Source of the DNA: JACCZX01 sp963801035
Lineage (GTDB): Bacteria; Pseudomonadota; Gammaproteobacteria; Burkholderiales; Burkholderiaceae_F
DNA length: 64,000 nucleotides
Direction: 5' to 3'
Assembly (NCBI GenBank): GCA_963801035.1
Contig: CAWDDF010000009.1
Location: 248,001-312,000 of the forward strand
Position 1 is the first letter of the stretch, and each line of letters starts with the position of its first letter. This document shows, piece by piece, positions 8,869 through 16,711 of this stretch. Both the position numbers and the translations under genes were made by a program. The notes below the pieces were generated by a model that saw nothing but the letters and a program-made list of their open reading frames with translations, was not told the origin of the DNA and did not search any database.

Positions 8869-9861
8869 TTACGCAAGCTGCTGAATGCCGGCGAGAACCC
8901 AACCGCCTCCGCGCACCGGCTTGGCCAGATTCCACACCTCGGACACGCGCTCGATCTCGCCGTCGACCTTCAGCGTGCCGTCGAACTTGACGCTCGCGAT
9001 GTGCTCGTCTGCGTTCGATTCGATGCCAAGCAGGTCCGCATCGAGCGTTACGACTTCGGTTGTCGACTTGCCGCCGCGGGCGCGCAGCTCGTGTGTGAGC
9101 GCGGTGAACATGTCATTACTAGTGAACTCGGAAAGTTCTGCCAGATCACCGCTGTCCCATGCTTGTTGCAGCTTGGCGTAGTTCGCCTTGGCCGCCTTCA
9201 GAAATGCGGCGCTGTCGAAACCTGCAGGGATACCCCACGGTGCGCTGCCCGAGGCGCCATTGCTGCGTGCAAACTGATCCATTGCCGACCCGGGCCGCGC
9301 ATCCGCCGCGAACGGAACGTCGTGCGAGCGGGCGGGGACCGGTGCGCTTTCGTAGCCGACATGCTTGTACGTTCCCGGCGAACGTTCGCTCGGAACAGGC
9401 GTTGCGCGGCCTGCACCGCCGCTATACGCAGGCTGCGGCGTGCCGCCGCGCATGCGGCGCATCACAAATCCCGCGATCATCAACAATGCCATGCCGATCA
9501 GCAGCACTGTCAGGAACATCGTCAGCGCTTCGCCAAACCCGAGATACGACGCAAGCGCGGCGATGCCCAAACCGGCAGCGAGCCCCATCAGTGCGCCACG
9601 CCACGGGCTGCGCGGCGCTGCTGCTGCGGCGCCCGGACGCGGCGCAGCAGCGGCTGCCGGCGCTTGCTGTTGATTGCCCGCCTGCGGTGTCTGCTGCTGC
9701 GGCGGCGGCGTCGCCTGTCTTTGCTGAACCGGGGCCGATTGCCGGCCGAGGTTCTTGCCCCCACCAAAGCGGCGCTGTGCGTCCGCATCAAACGTAAACG
9801 TCGCGGCGACGAGGCCGATCATCAAGGCTGCCAGAGTCTTCGCTGGGAATAAATGTTTCAT
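8869..9861 (-). CDS. Tim44-like domain membrane protein
   Basis: 330 aa from the ATG at 9861, preceded by GGAGACC. A signal peptide or N-terminal anchor (ending DADAQ) is followed by a long Gln/Pro/Ala-rich linker. Two hydrophobic helices follow (about residues 90-140). A C-terminal Tim44-like domain begins near AAFLKAAKANYAKLQQAWDSGDLAELSEFTSNDMF, whose first half identifies the family. Bacterial Tim44-like proteins are found beside ubi genes in many betaproteobacteria. Their role is not established, although the fold is related to the lipid-binding domain of mitochondrial Tim44. It starts 14 bp after ubiE and is probably in the same operon. Confidence 0.85.
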   Translation of the reverse strand: MKHLFPAKTLAALMIGLVAATFTFDADAQRRFGGGKNLGRQSAPVQQRQATPPPQQQTPQAGNQQQAPAAAAAPRPGAAAAAPRSPWRGALMGLAAGLGIAALASYLGFGEALTMFLTVLLIGMALLMIAGFVMRRMRGGTPQPAYSGGAGRATPVPSERSPGTYKHVGYESAPVPARSHDVPFAADARPGSAMDQFARSNGASGSAPWGIPAGFDSAAFLKAAKANYAKLQQAWDSGDLAELSEFTSNDMFTALTHELRARGGKSTTEVVTLDADLLGIESNADEHIASVKFDGTLKVDGEIERVSEVWNLAKPVRGGGWVLAGIQQLA

Positions 9862-9874
9862 ATGGTCTCCACTA

Positions 9875-10615
9875 CTAATACTTCGTGCCGACATGCAGCG
9901 CGCATACACCGGCGGTCAGATTGAACCATTGGACGCTATCGAACCCCGCATGTTCCATCATTTTGGCCAATTCGTCCTGCGGCGGATGCACTCGCACTGA
10001 CTCGGCGAGATAACGGTAACTTTCGGCATCCTTGGCAATCTTCTCGCCCAACCACGGCAGCACAGTGAACGAATATGCATCGTATATGGGGGCGATTGGC
10101 TGCCACACACGTGAGAATTCGAGCACGAGCAGCCGGCCGCCTGGCTTGAGCACGCGCTGCATCTCGGCCAATGCCGCGTCCTTGTGCGTCATGTTGCGCA
10201 AGCCGAACGCGACCGATAGGACGTCAAAGTAGCCGGAAGCAAACGGTAGACGCTCGGCGTCGCATTGAACCAAAGGAAGCATCTGCCCCCGATCAAGCAG
10301 GCGATCGCGGCCTTCTGCCAGCATCGACGCATTGATGTCGGTTAACCACACTTCACCGGTTGCGCCGGCATCTTTGGCAAACGCGCTTGCCAGATCGCCC
10401 GTGCCGCCGGCGATATCAAGCACTTTCATCCCCTCACGCACATTCGCCTCGCGCACTGCGAACGCTTTCCAAATGCGATGCAGCCCTGCCGACATGACGT
10501 CATTCATCAAGTCGTACTTTGAGGCGACCGAATCGAATACGCCCGCCACGCGCCGCGACTTTTCCGGCTCGTCGACCTCGGTGAAGCCGAAGTGTGTCGT
10601 TGCCGGCTTATCCAT
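9875..10615 (-). CDS. ubiE: Ubiquinone/menaquinone biosynthesis C-methyltransferase
   Basis: 246-residue SAM-dependent C-methyltransferase that methylates demethoxyubiquinol (and demethylmenaquinone where present). It has the N-terminal family motif VFDSVASKYDLMNDVMSAGLHR, SAM-binding motif I VLDIAGGTGDLA, and AFGLRNMTHK and RVLKPGGRLLVLEFS, all typical of UbiE. The ATG at 10615 starts MDKPATTHFGF and overlaps the end of the DUF971 gene by 8 bp, which suggests translational coupling. The length is normal. Confidence 0.97.
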   Translation of the reverse strand: MDKPATTHFGFTEVDEPEKSRRVAGVFDSVASKYDLMNDVMSAGLHRIWKAFAVREANVREGMKVLDIAGGTGDLASAFAKDAGATGEVWLTDINASMLAEGRDRLLDRGQMLPLVQCDAERLPFASGYFDVLSVAFGLRNMTHKDAALAEMQRVLKPGGRLLVLEFSRVWQPIAPIYDAYSFTVLPWLGEKIAKDAESYRYLAESVRVHPPQDELAKMMEHAGFDSVQWFNLTAGVCALHVGTKY

Positions 10616-11027
10616 GATGACCACAACCTGAAGCACCGGGCGCAGCAGCAGGCGACGTGGACGCCGAATCACGGCTGGCACCTGCCGCCTTGAGTTGCTC
10701 GAGATACTCCTCCCACAAGCGGCTTTGATTGATGCCAAGCTCGTACAGGTACTCCCACGAATAAATCCCGCTGGAATGCCCGTCCGAGAAAAGCGGCTGC
10801 ACCGCGTAGTGGCCGATCGGCTGCACTTCATTGATCGTGACGTCGCGCTTGCCGGCCTGCAGCGTTCCCTGGCCCGGACCATGACCGCGCACTTCCGCTG
10901 AAGGCGAGTGCACCCGCATAAATTCGAACGGAAACTTGAAGCTGCGGCCGTCATCGAACTCAATCTCGAAGACGCGAGACGCCGAGTGCAGCGTGATGTT
11001 GATCGGTGTAGGTGTGTGCGATGCCAT
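10608..11027 (-). CDS. DUF971 (gamma-butyrobetaine hydroxylase N-terminal-like) protein
   Basis: 139 aa. The core FEIEFDDGRSFKFPFEFMRVHSPSAEV and the downstream GIYSWEYLYELG are typical of the DUF971 fold, which is also found at the N-terminus of gamma-butyrobetaine dioxygenase. The tail is Ala/Ser-rich and ends in GCGHHG, a possible metal-binding end. In betaproteobacteria this gene usually precedes ubiE, and the 8-bp overlap fits an operon. Its biochemical role is not established. Confidence 0.88.
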   Translation of the reverse strand: MASHTPTPINITLHSASRVFEIEFDDGRSFKFPFEFMRVHSPSAEVRGHGPGQGTLQAGKRDVTINEVQPIGHYAVQPLFSDGHSSGIYSWEYLYELGINQSRLWEEYLEQLKAAGASRDSASTSPAAAPGASGCGHHG

Positions 11028-11039
11028 GCCAAGTGCGAG

Positions 11040-11115
11040 TGGCGCGCCCGGCGGGATTCGAACCCACGACCCCTGGCTTCGGAGGCCAGTACTCTATCCA
11101 CTGAGCTACGGGCGC
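11040..11115 (-). tRNA. tRNA-Arg (anticodon CCG)
   Basis: The minus strand folds into a complete 76-nt cloverleaf. The acceptor stem GCGCCCG/CGGGCGC is perfect. There is a D arm, an anticodon stem CTGGC/GCCAG enclosing loop CTCCGAA (anticodon CCG), a 5-nt variable loop, a T arm with TTCGAAT, discriminator G, and an encoded CCA end. Confidence 0.97.
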
Positions 11116-11204
11116 AGATAGGTGTGCAATGGTAGCTTGGCAGACGCAGCGATGCTCGCCCGATAGCCGCCGTTATACTTTCGCGCCTCGAACCGGAGCG
11201 CTCG

Positions 11205-12071
11205 ATGTCGCAACACGACAATTCCCTGATCAAAACACCGCGCCAACTAATTATCGTGGTCACACTGGCGTTCATCGTGCCGGTGATTCTGATCATCCTG
11301 CTCGCGACTTATGTGGCCCGCAGTACCACCAGCGGAACTGCGGGTTCGGATGCGATGAGCGAAAGATCAATCGCCGAACGTATGCGGCCGGTAGGTATGG
11401 TCGTGCTCGCGGATTCGAGCGTTCCGAAATCCTTACAGACCGGCGAAGCGGTTTATGCGGCAGCGTGCAGTGCGTGTCACGCGGCGGGCATCGCCGGCGC
11501 GCCGCGGACCGGCGACGCTGCTGCATGGGCACCGCGCCTCAAGCAGGGGTTTGACTTGCTGGTTAAGCACGCCGTGGAAGGATTCAAGGCAATGCCGCCG
11601 AAGGGCGGTAACGCTAATCTGGATCCCATCGAAGTCGCGCGTGCAGTTGCGTTCATGGGCAATCAGTCGGGAGGAAAATTTAAGGAGCCCGCCGCACCTG
11701 CAGCTACCGCCGCGCCTGCTGCTGCTGCATCCCCGACTGCCGTTCCTGCCACCAACGTCGCCGCGGTCACTGCCGCCGCTACCGCGCCAGGAGCGGCCGC
11801 CGGCGCAAAGGGCGCAGCAGTCGCCGCCAAGCTCGACGGCGCGACAGTCTATGCGTCGGGTTGCAATGTGTGTCATGCGGCCGGTGTTGCCGGGGCACCG
11901 AAGTTCGGTGACAAATCGGCGTGGGCGCCGCGTCTTGCACAAGGCATCGATGGGCTTACTGCGTCCGTGATTAAAGGTAAAGGAGCAATGCCACCGCGCG
12001 GCGCCGTGCCCAACGCCAGCGACGCCGAGTTGCGTGCAGCCGTCACACACATGCTGGCGGCAGCAAAGTAA
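11205..12071 (+). CDS. Membrane-anchored diheme cytochrome c5 family protein
   Basis: 288 aa with one N-terminal membrane anchor (residues 16-38) and two cytochrome c domains. Heme motifs are CSACH (88-92) and CNVCH (220-224), with axial Met ligands in KAMPPKGG (M130) and GAMPPRGA. The domains look like a tandem duplication (CHAAGIAGAPRTGD versus CHAAGVAGAPKFGD) joined by a long Ala/Pro linker (about 160-207). It is a periplasm-facing electron carrier, presumably to a terminal oxidase. It is transcribed away from the tRNA gene, and a TATACT -10-like element lies about 30 bp before the start. Confidence 0.92.
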   Translation: MSQHDNSLIKTPRQLIIVVTLAFIVPVILIILLATYVARSTTSGTAGSDAMSERSIAERMRPVGMVVLADSSVPKSLQTGEAVYAAACSACHAAGIAGAPRTGDAAAWAPRLKQGFDLLVKHAVEGFKAMPPKGGNANLDPIEVARAVAFMGNQSGGKFKEPAAPAATAAPAAAASPTAVPATNVAAVTAAATAPGAAAGAKGAAVAAKLDGATVYASGCNVCHAAGVAGAPKFGDKSAWAPRLAQGIDGLTASVIKGKGAMPPRGAVPNASDAELRAAVTHMLAAAK

Positions 12072-12102
12072 CGTCCGCGCATTCCGAGGCTAACCCGTCA
12101 AG

Positions 12103-14151
12103 CTACAGCTCCAGCGGATCGACTTCAATATTCCATCGCAACGCAGTCCGGCGGTTACGCAACGCAGCCAGCCACGGACTTAGCAGCGTATGCAGCTGCG
12201 TACGATGGTCTGCCTCTATCAGCAATTGCGCCCGGGATACACCGGCCAAGCGCTGCAGCGACATGGGTACCGGATCGAACAGCCGGACCTCCGACGCAGC
12301 CGGCGCGAAGTCGTCGAGCGCTTGCTGACGCGCGGTCCGCAGGAAATCAAGCGCCGCTTCCATCGTTCGCGCTTCTGCGGTCATAAGTGCCTGATGCGTG
12401 GCTGGCGGCATGCCCGCCGCTTGGCGTTCGCTGAGCTGCGCTTCGGCAAATTGCGCGTAGTCGTGTCGCGCCAGTGCAGCGAACAATGGATGGTTTGGAA
12501 ATCGCGTTTGCACGAGCACTCGGCTTGGTAATCCGGCGCGTCCTGCGCGGCCGGAGACCTGTATCAGCGTCGCAAACAGCCGCTCGGGAGCGCGGAAGTC
12601 GTGCGACGCCAGCTGACCATCGGGGTTGAGCACCACGACCAGCGAGACACGCTGAAAATCGTGGCCCTTCGCGATCATCTGCGTGCCGACGAGCACATCG
12701 ATGTCGCCCGCGTGCACGGCATCTAGCGCCTTCTTCGCCGCATTCCGCTGGCGCGTCGAGTCACGATCGAGACGCGCGATCGTTGCTGTGGGCAACAATG
12801 CGCGTAGTGTTTCCTCGATACGCTGCGTGCCGTGTCCCACCCCCTTCAAGTTCTGATTGCCGCATGTCGGACAAGCGCGCGGAACCGGTGCGGCATATCC
12901 GCAGTGATGACAGCGTAGCGAGCCATCCGGCTTGTGGAAGACTGCAAACGCGGAGCAGCGCGGGCAATTCGACAGCCAGCCGCACGATTCGCATGTCACC
13001 ACCGGCGCGTACCCGCGGCGGTTCAAAAAGACCAGCGACTGTTCGCCGCGATCGAAGGTGTCCGCCAGGGCATGCACAATCGGTGCCGCCAGTCCATTGT
13101 GCGGCTTATTGACGCGCGCATCGATCAGCTCAAGCGCGGGCGGCGGCTGCGACGCACTACCCAGACCGACCCGCTCAGTCAGTTGCAGCAACCGATAATG
13201 ACCCGTTCGGGCCCGCGCCCAGCTCTCGAGCGAAGGCGTCGCCGTGCCCATGACGATGGGAATATCGAGCAGCTGCGCGCGCTTTACGGCGAGATCGCGC
13301 GCGGAATAGCGCACCCCTTCGCCGGCCTTGTATGACGGGTCGTGCTCCTCATCGATCACGATGATCGAAAGACCGGGCATCGAGCAGAACACGGCGAGTC
13401 GCGTGCCAACGACGATGCGTGCACGCCGCTCATGCGCCGCCAGCCAAGCCGCTACGCGTTCGGAGTCCGTTAGATTGCTGTGCAGTGCGACTACCTGCTC
13501 GCTCGGGAAGCGTGCGCGCAACGACGATTCGAGTTGTGGCGTTAGGTTGATCTCCGGCACCAGCAGCAGTGCCTGCGTGGAAGGATCCAATGCGAGTTTG
13601 CGTTCGATCGCGCTTAGGTACACCTCGGTCTTGCCGCTGCCGGTGACTCCGAACAGCAGATGCGGCGCAAATCCCTCAGCTTTCGCCAACCCATCGATAG
13701 CTATCGACTGTTCCGTTGTGTGCGCGAGATGGGGCGTCCGAAACTCGGTCCACCGCGGCGAGGCAACCACGCGCAGTTTCGATAGCGACTGTGCGTGGCG
13801 CGCCCCCGGAACCCGGCGCAGAGCGCGGGGCAGTGCCGGCAGGGCTACTTCGCCCCATGCATGTTCGTAGTACTCCGCCGCAAAGCGCGTGAGTTGAAGC
13901 CAGTGTCGACTCAGCGGTTCGACGTCGGTCAGTGCACGCGTGATCGGCTTTATCTTTGCGGCATCGATCGCGGACTCATTCAATCCGACGACGATGCCGA
14001 CCTTAGCGTTTCGCCCCACAGGGACAACGCATCTAACCCCTATATCAACGAGTGCGGCGATGTCGGAGGGAAGCGAGTAATCGAAAGCTTGCACGCCCGG
14101 AAGGTCGACGATGATCTGCGCGAACAGCTGCTTTGCTTCAGCCTGGCTCAT
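12103..14151 (-). CDS. priA: Primosomal replication restart helicase PriA
   Basis: 682 aa, somewhat shorter than the E. coli protein. This 3'-5' helicase restarts stalled forks. It has an N-terminal DNA-binding domain, Walker A GVTGSGKT (168-175), the DEEH box in IIVIDEEHD, and the zinc-binding insertion with paired cysteines (CESCGWLSNCPRC, CHHCGYA, CPTCGN). The helicase C-terminal motif VSGRAGRAG is present. The ATG at 14151 gives MSQAEAKQL. The 321-bp upstream gap carries DnaA-box-like repeats that could affect its expression. hemE precedes it on the same strand. Confidence 0.97.
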   Translation of the reverse strand: MSQAEAKQLFAQIIVDLPGVQAFDYSLPSDIAALVDIGVRCVVPVGRNAKVGIVVGLNESAIDAAKIKPITRALTDVEPLSRHWLQLTRFAAEYYEHAWGEVALPALPRALRRVPGARHAQSLSKLRVVASPRWTEFRTPHLAHTTEQSIAIDGLAKAEGFAPHLLFGVTGSGKTEVYLSAIERKLALDPSTQALLLVPEINLTPQLESSLRARFPSEQVVALHSNLTDSERVAAWLAAHERRARIVVGTRLAVFCSMPGLSIIVIDEEHDPSYKAGEGVRYSARDLAVKRAQLLDIPIVMGTATPSLESWARARTGHYRLLQLTERVGLGSASQPPPALELIDARVNKPHNGLAAPIVHALADTFDRGEQSLVFLNRRGYAPVVTCESCGWLSNCPRCSAFAVFHKPDGSLRCHHCGYAAPVPRACPTCGNQNLKGVGHGTQRIEETLRALLPTATIARLDRDSTRQRNAAKKALDAVHAGDIDVLVGTQMIAKGHDFQRVSLVVVLNPDGQLASHDFRAPERLFATLIQVSGRAGRAGLPSRVLVQTRFPNHPLFAALARHDYAQFAEAQLSERQAAGMPPATHQALMTAEARTMEAALDFLRTARQQALDDFAPAASEVRLFDPVPMSLQRLAGVSRAQLLIEADHRTQLHTLLSPWLAALRNRRTALRWNIEVDPLEL

Positions 14152-14472
14152 CAGGGTCAGCGTGAAGAAAGGCGATTAAGTGTCTGATTTAATAAAGGCG
14201 CAGCAAGGCGAGCCGGCCTGTGGACAACTTTGTGGAAAACCATGCGACTCCGGAGGGGGACCGGCAAAGCGCATCCCGACGCGGTGGCGCTATGTCACCA
14301 TCCTGTAATCAAAATCATCTTAAAAATCATGAGGTTACGACCCATTTATCAGCGTTTTAACGCTAAACCACTTGGACAGCCGCGTCATTTCTCACGCTCC
14401 ACGCTTTTGTGCATAAGTCAAGCAGTTGGGCGGTTTTGCCACACCCCAGTCGACCGGGTTCGGAGTGAACGC
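14152..14472. promoter_or_regulatory. hemE-priA gap with DnaA-box-like repeats and AT-rich stretch
   Basis: This 321-bp region without a gene holds three 9-mers, each one base away from the DnaA box TGTGGATAA: TGTGGACAA (14219-14227), TGTGGAAAA (14231-14239) and TGTGCATAA (14408-14416). The first two are 12 bp apart in the same orientation. Between the box groups is an AT-rich stretch with the direct repeat AAAATCAT and a perfect inverted repeat AGCGTT-TT-AACGCT (14351-14364). It must contain the priA promoter; no clear -35/-10 pair was recognised. DnaA control is inference. Confidence 0.5.
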
Positions 14473-15555
14473 TTACCTGCGATTTTTCCGGCTCTGCGTG
14501 TGCACGGCGCTCACCAAAATCTCGACGCTTTCGGGTGGCGTGTATTGAGAGATGCCGTGACCCAAGTTGAATACGTGACCGTCCCAAGTTCCATCCTTGC
14601 GCTGTGGTTCACCAAACGAACTTAATACGTCGCCTGCGGCGGCTTCGATTTCCTTTTGACCCGCAAACAGGACCATGGGATCGAGATTGCCCTGCAGCGC
14701 ACAGTGCTCGCCGATTCGCTTGCGAGCGTCGCCAAGATTGACAGTCCAGTCGAGCCCGACGGCATCGCAACCACTCGCGGCGATTTCCTCAAGCCACAGC
14801 CCGCCCCCTTTTGTGAATACGATCGATGGAACACGCTCTCCGTCGTGCTTGCGCTTCAGCTGGTCGACGACGCGGCGCAGGTACGCAAGCGAAAAGCTTT
14901 GATACGCACCATCGGCCAGTGCGCCACCCCACGTATCAAAGAGCATCACCGCTTGTGCACCCGCCTCGATCTGCGCATTCAGATACGCGGCGACGGCTCG
15001 GGCATTGACTTCAAGCAGTCGATGAAGCAAATCCGGCCGCGCGTACAACATCGTCTTGATCAAGCGAAAGTCGTCCGAGCCTCCGCCTTCGATCATGTAA
15101 CACGCAAGCGTAAAAGGGCTGCCCGAAAAACCGATTAGCGGAATGCGATTCCCGAGTGCGCGACGTACCTCGCGCACGGTGTCCGTCACGTAACGGAGCT
15201 CGCTATCGGGATCCGGACACGCCAGTCGATCGACATCGGCTTCGCTGCGAACCGGGCGCTCGAACTTCGGTCCTTCGCCTTCGACGAAATACAGTCCCAG
15301 TCCCATCGCATCGGGCACGGTCAGGATGTCCGAGAACAGAATCGCCGCATCGAGCGCAAAGCGATCGACCGGCTGCAGTGTCACCTCGGTGGCGTAGGCC
15401 GGTGACTTGGCGAGTCCGAGAAAGCTGCCGGCTCGCTTGCGCGTGGCGTTGTATTCCGCCATGTATCGGCCCGCCTGACGCATCAACCAGATGGGTGTGT
15501 ACTCCGTAGGCTCGCGTAGCAGGGCGCGCAGCAACGTATCGTTTTGTGGTCTCAC
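14473..15555 (-). CDS. hemE: Uroporphyrinogen decarboxylase
   Basis: 360 aa. It decarboxylates uroporphyrinogen III to coproporphyrinogen III in heme synthesis. The N-terminal signature NDTLLRALLREPTEYTPIW with LMRQAGRYMAEY is diagnostic, and YMIEGGGSDDF and DTWGGALADGAY are also present. The start is a GTG at 15555 (VRPQNDTLLRALL); no ATG exists at the family's usual N-terminus. The length is normal. It lies upstream of priA on the same strand. Confidence 0.97.
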   Translation of the reverse strand: MRPQNDTLLRALLREPTEYTPIWLMRQAGRYMAEYNATRKRAGSFLGLAKSPAYATEVTLQPVDRFALDAAILFSDILTVPDAMGLGLYFVEGEGPKFERPVRSEADVDRLACPDPDSELRYVTDTVREVRRALGNRIPLIGFSGSPFTLACYMIEGGGSDDFRLIKTMLYARPDLLHRLLEVNARAVAAYLNAQIEAGAQAVMLFDTWGGALADGAYQSFSLAYLRRVVDQLKRKHDGERVPSIVFTKGGGLWLEEIAASGCDAVGLDWTVNLGDARKRIGEHCALQGNLDPMVLFAGQKEIEAAAGDVLSSFGEPQRKDGTWDGHVFNLGHGISQYTPPESVEILVSAVHTQSRKNRR

Positions 15556-15579
15556 AAGTTATTGGAACACAGAAGGCGC

Positions 15580-15607
15580 AAAAAAAAGAGCAGGCGAACG
15601 CCTGCTC
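15580..15607 (-). terminator. Rho-independent terminator of the Ala/Lys-rich protein gene
   Basis: On the minus strand the stem GAGCAGGC/GCCTGCTC with a 4-nt loop is followed directly by a run of T residues (eight A residues at 15580-15587 on the plus strand, with one interruption). It lies 24 bp after the stop codon at 15631 and 25 bp before hemE. Confidence 0.9.
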
Positions 15608-15630
15608 TCGTGTACAGCTCGAAGAATTGA

Positions 15631-15945
15631 TTACGGCTTTTTGGTGTCTTGCTTGAGCTCTTGTTGTGTCTTGTCTGAGCTCGCTTTGCTTTTCGCCGCC
15701 TTCGCTTCCTTCGCGGCTTTCTTTTCTTCCGCTGTCATGTCCTTTGTGCTCTTGGCGGCCGGTGCGGCGGTTGTAGATGCCGCTGCTGCTGGTGCTGCAT
15801 CCTTCTTCGCAGGCGCCGCATCTTTTGCGGGCGCAGTAGCCGGCGGAGTCGGGCTATAAGGCTTCGTATCCGCAGCTTTCTTGTCTTGCGCGAACGCGAC
15901 CGTGGCGAACGCCGTAGCGATTAACGCAGCAACTAATTTTTTCAT
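15631..15945 (-). CDS. Small secreted Ala/Lys/Pro-rich protein, function unknown
   Basis: 104 aa with a clear signal peptide (MKKLVAALIATAFATVAFA, then Q). The mature part is low-complexity and made of Ala, Lys, Pro, Asp, Thr and Ser, with KDAAPAKKDAAPA near-repeats and a strongly charged C-terminus. An AGGGAC ribosome-binding sequence precedes the ATG, and a strong terminator follows the gene, so it is probably a monocistronic, genuinely expressed gene. No family is recognised. The composition resembles small periplasmic proteins that are abundant in betaproteobacteria. Confidence 0.75.
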   Translation of the reverse strand: MKKLVAALIATAFATVAFAQDKKAADTKPYSPTPPATAPAKDAAPAKKDAAPAAAASTTAAPAAKSTKDMTAEEKKAAKEAKAAKSKASSDKTQQELKQDTKKP

Positions 15946-16148
15946 GTTGTGTCCCTGGAACGGTGGTTAATGGATTGACTTGATTGAGACAACGCCGCGA
16001 GTCGTTAGCCGAACCATGAGGGCCGATTCATTGACTCTGGACTGTCAACGCTCAGCCGGGGCGCAGGTTGACGTTGAGCCGCCAAGTGGCCGTTTGCACG
16101 GCGAAAGTTTCGATTCAGCTGTTAGTGAGCACTTGATAATGCTTCTCG

Positions 16149-16685
16149 CTACTCCTGCGGCAAAGCGAGGCTTCGCAACTGAAATCGCCCGTCTTTTCGA
16201 AACAGCCATGTTTCTTGATAGGTCACAGCGTTTCGAACAAGCAGCGAGGACGGCGGGGCCGGCAATGGAGAAGCAGCTCGCAGCGAACGCAGTGCGACGG
16301 CGTTGAGCTGGCCAATTCCGGGTGACCGCATGATCTTGCTGTTGATGACCTTGCCCTCACGATCGACCGTCATCTCGACCACAACGACAGCGCGCAGCAA
16401 GTGCTCTGGCCGACCTTCGAACAGGCTCTTGCGGTTTATTTCATGGATGCGCTCTGCGGCACGTTGCTTCCAGCTTTCAAGGGCGGGGTTCAGCGGTGCC
16501 AACCGTGCAATGCGCACGGGAGCGGGCGGTTCCGCGGCAGCGATCACGTCGGACTTCGACTCCACGACCGGGGCTGGTGGCGGCGTAGGTCGGGTACTGG
16601 GTGCAGGCAGGGGAGCCGGCGGCGGAGCTGTACATGCGGAGCCCAGCCCAGCGATTAAGAGCCATGATGCGCGGCTGCTTTTCAT
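16149..16685 (-). CDS. Lipoprotein-like protein with TonB C-terminal domain
   Basis: 178 aa. An N-terminal signal ends at SAC (weak lipobox, Cys18) and is followed by a Pro-rich spacer (PPPAPLPAP, TRPTPPPAP). The last 90 residues match a TonB C-terminal fold (VVVVEMTVDREGKVINSKIMRSPGIGQLNAVALRSL in two halves). Classical TonB is anchored by a transmembrane helix, so a lipid-anchored form would be unusual. It lies 26 bp after the TonB-dependent receptor gene on the same strand and is probably cotranscribed with it. Confidence 0.75.
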   Translation of the reverse strand: MKSSRASWLLIAGLGSACTAPPPAPLPAPSTRPTPPPAPVVESKSDVIAAAEPPAPVRIARLAPLNPALESWKQRAAERIHEINRKSLFEGRPEHLLRAVVVVEMTVDREGKVINSKIMRSPGIGQLNAVALRSLRAASPLPAPPSSLLVRNAVTYQETWLFRKDGRFQLRSLALPQE

Positions 16686-16711
16686 GTTTACGAGCCTATC
16701 AGCGCGGCTCG

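Noticed and set aside
8863..9852. 329-codon plus-strand open frame with many Arg and Cys
   Set aside because: It is exactly antisense to the Tim44-like gene; the composition is that of a shadow frame.
9875..11296. N-terminal extension of ubiE to 11296
   Set aside because: It would run through the DUF971 gene and the tRNA; the canonical UbiE start is the ATG at 10615.
15980..16306. 108-codon plus-strand open frame next to the TonB-C-domain gene
   Set aside because: It starts with TTG, its second half is antisense to a convincing gene, and it lacks a ribosome-binding site and recognisable features.
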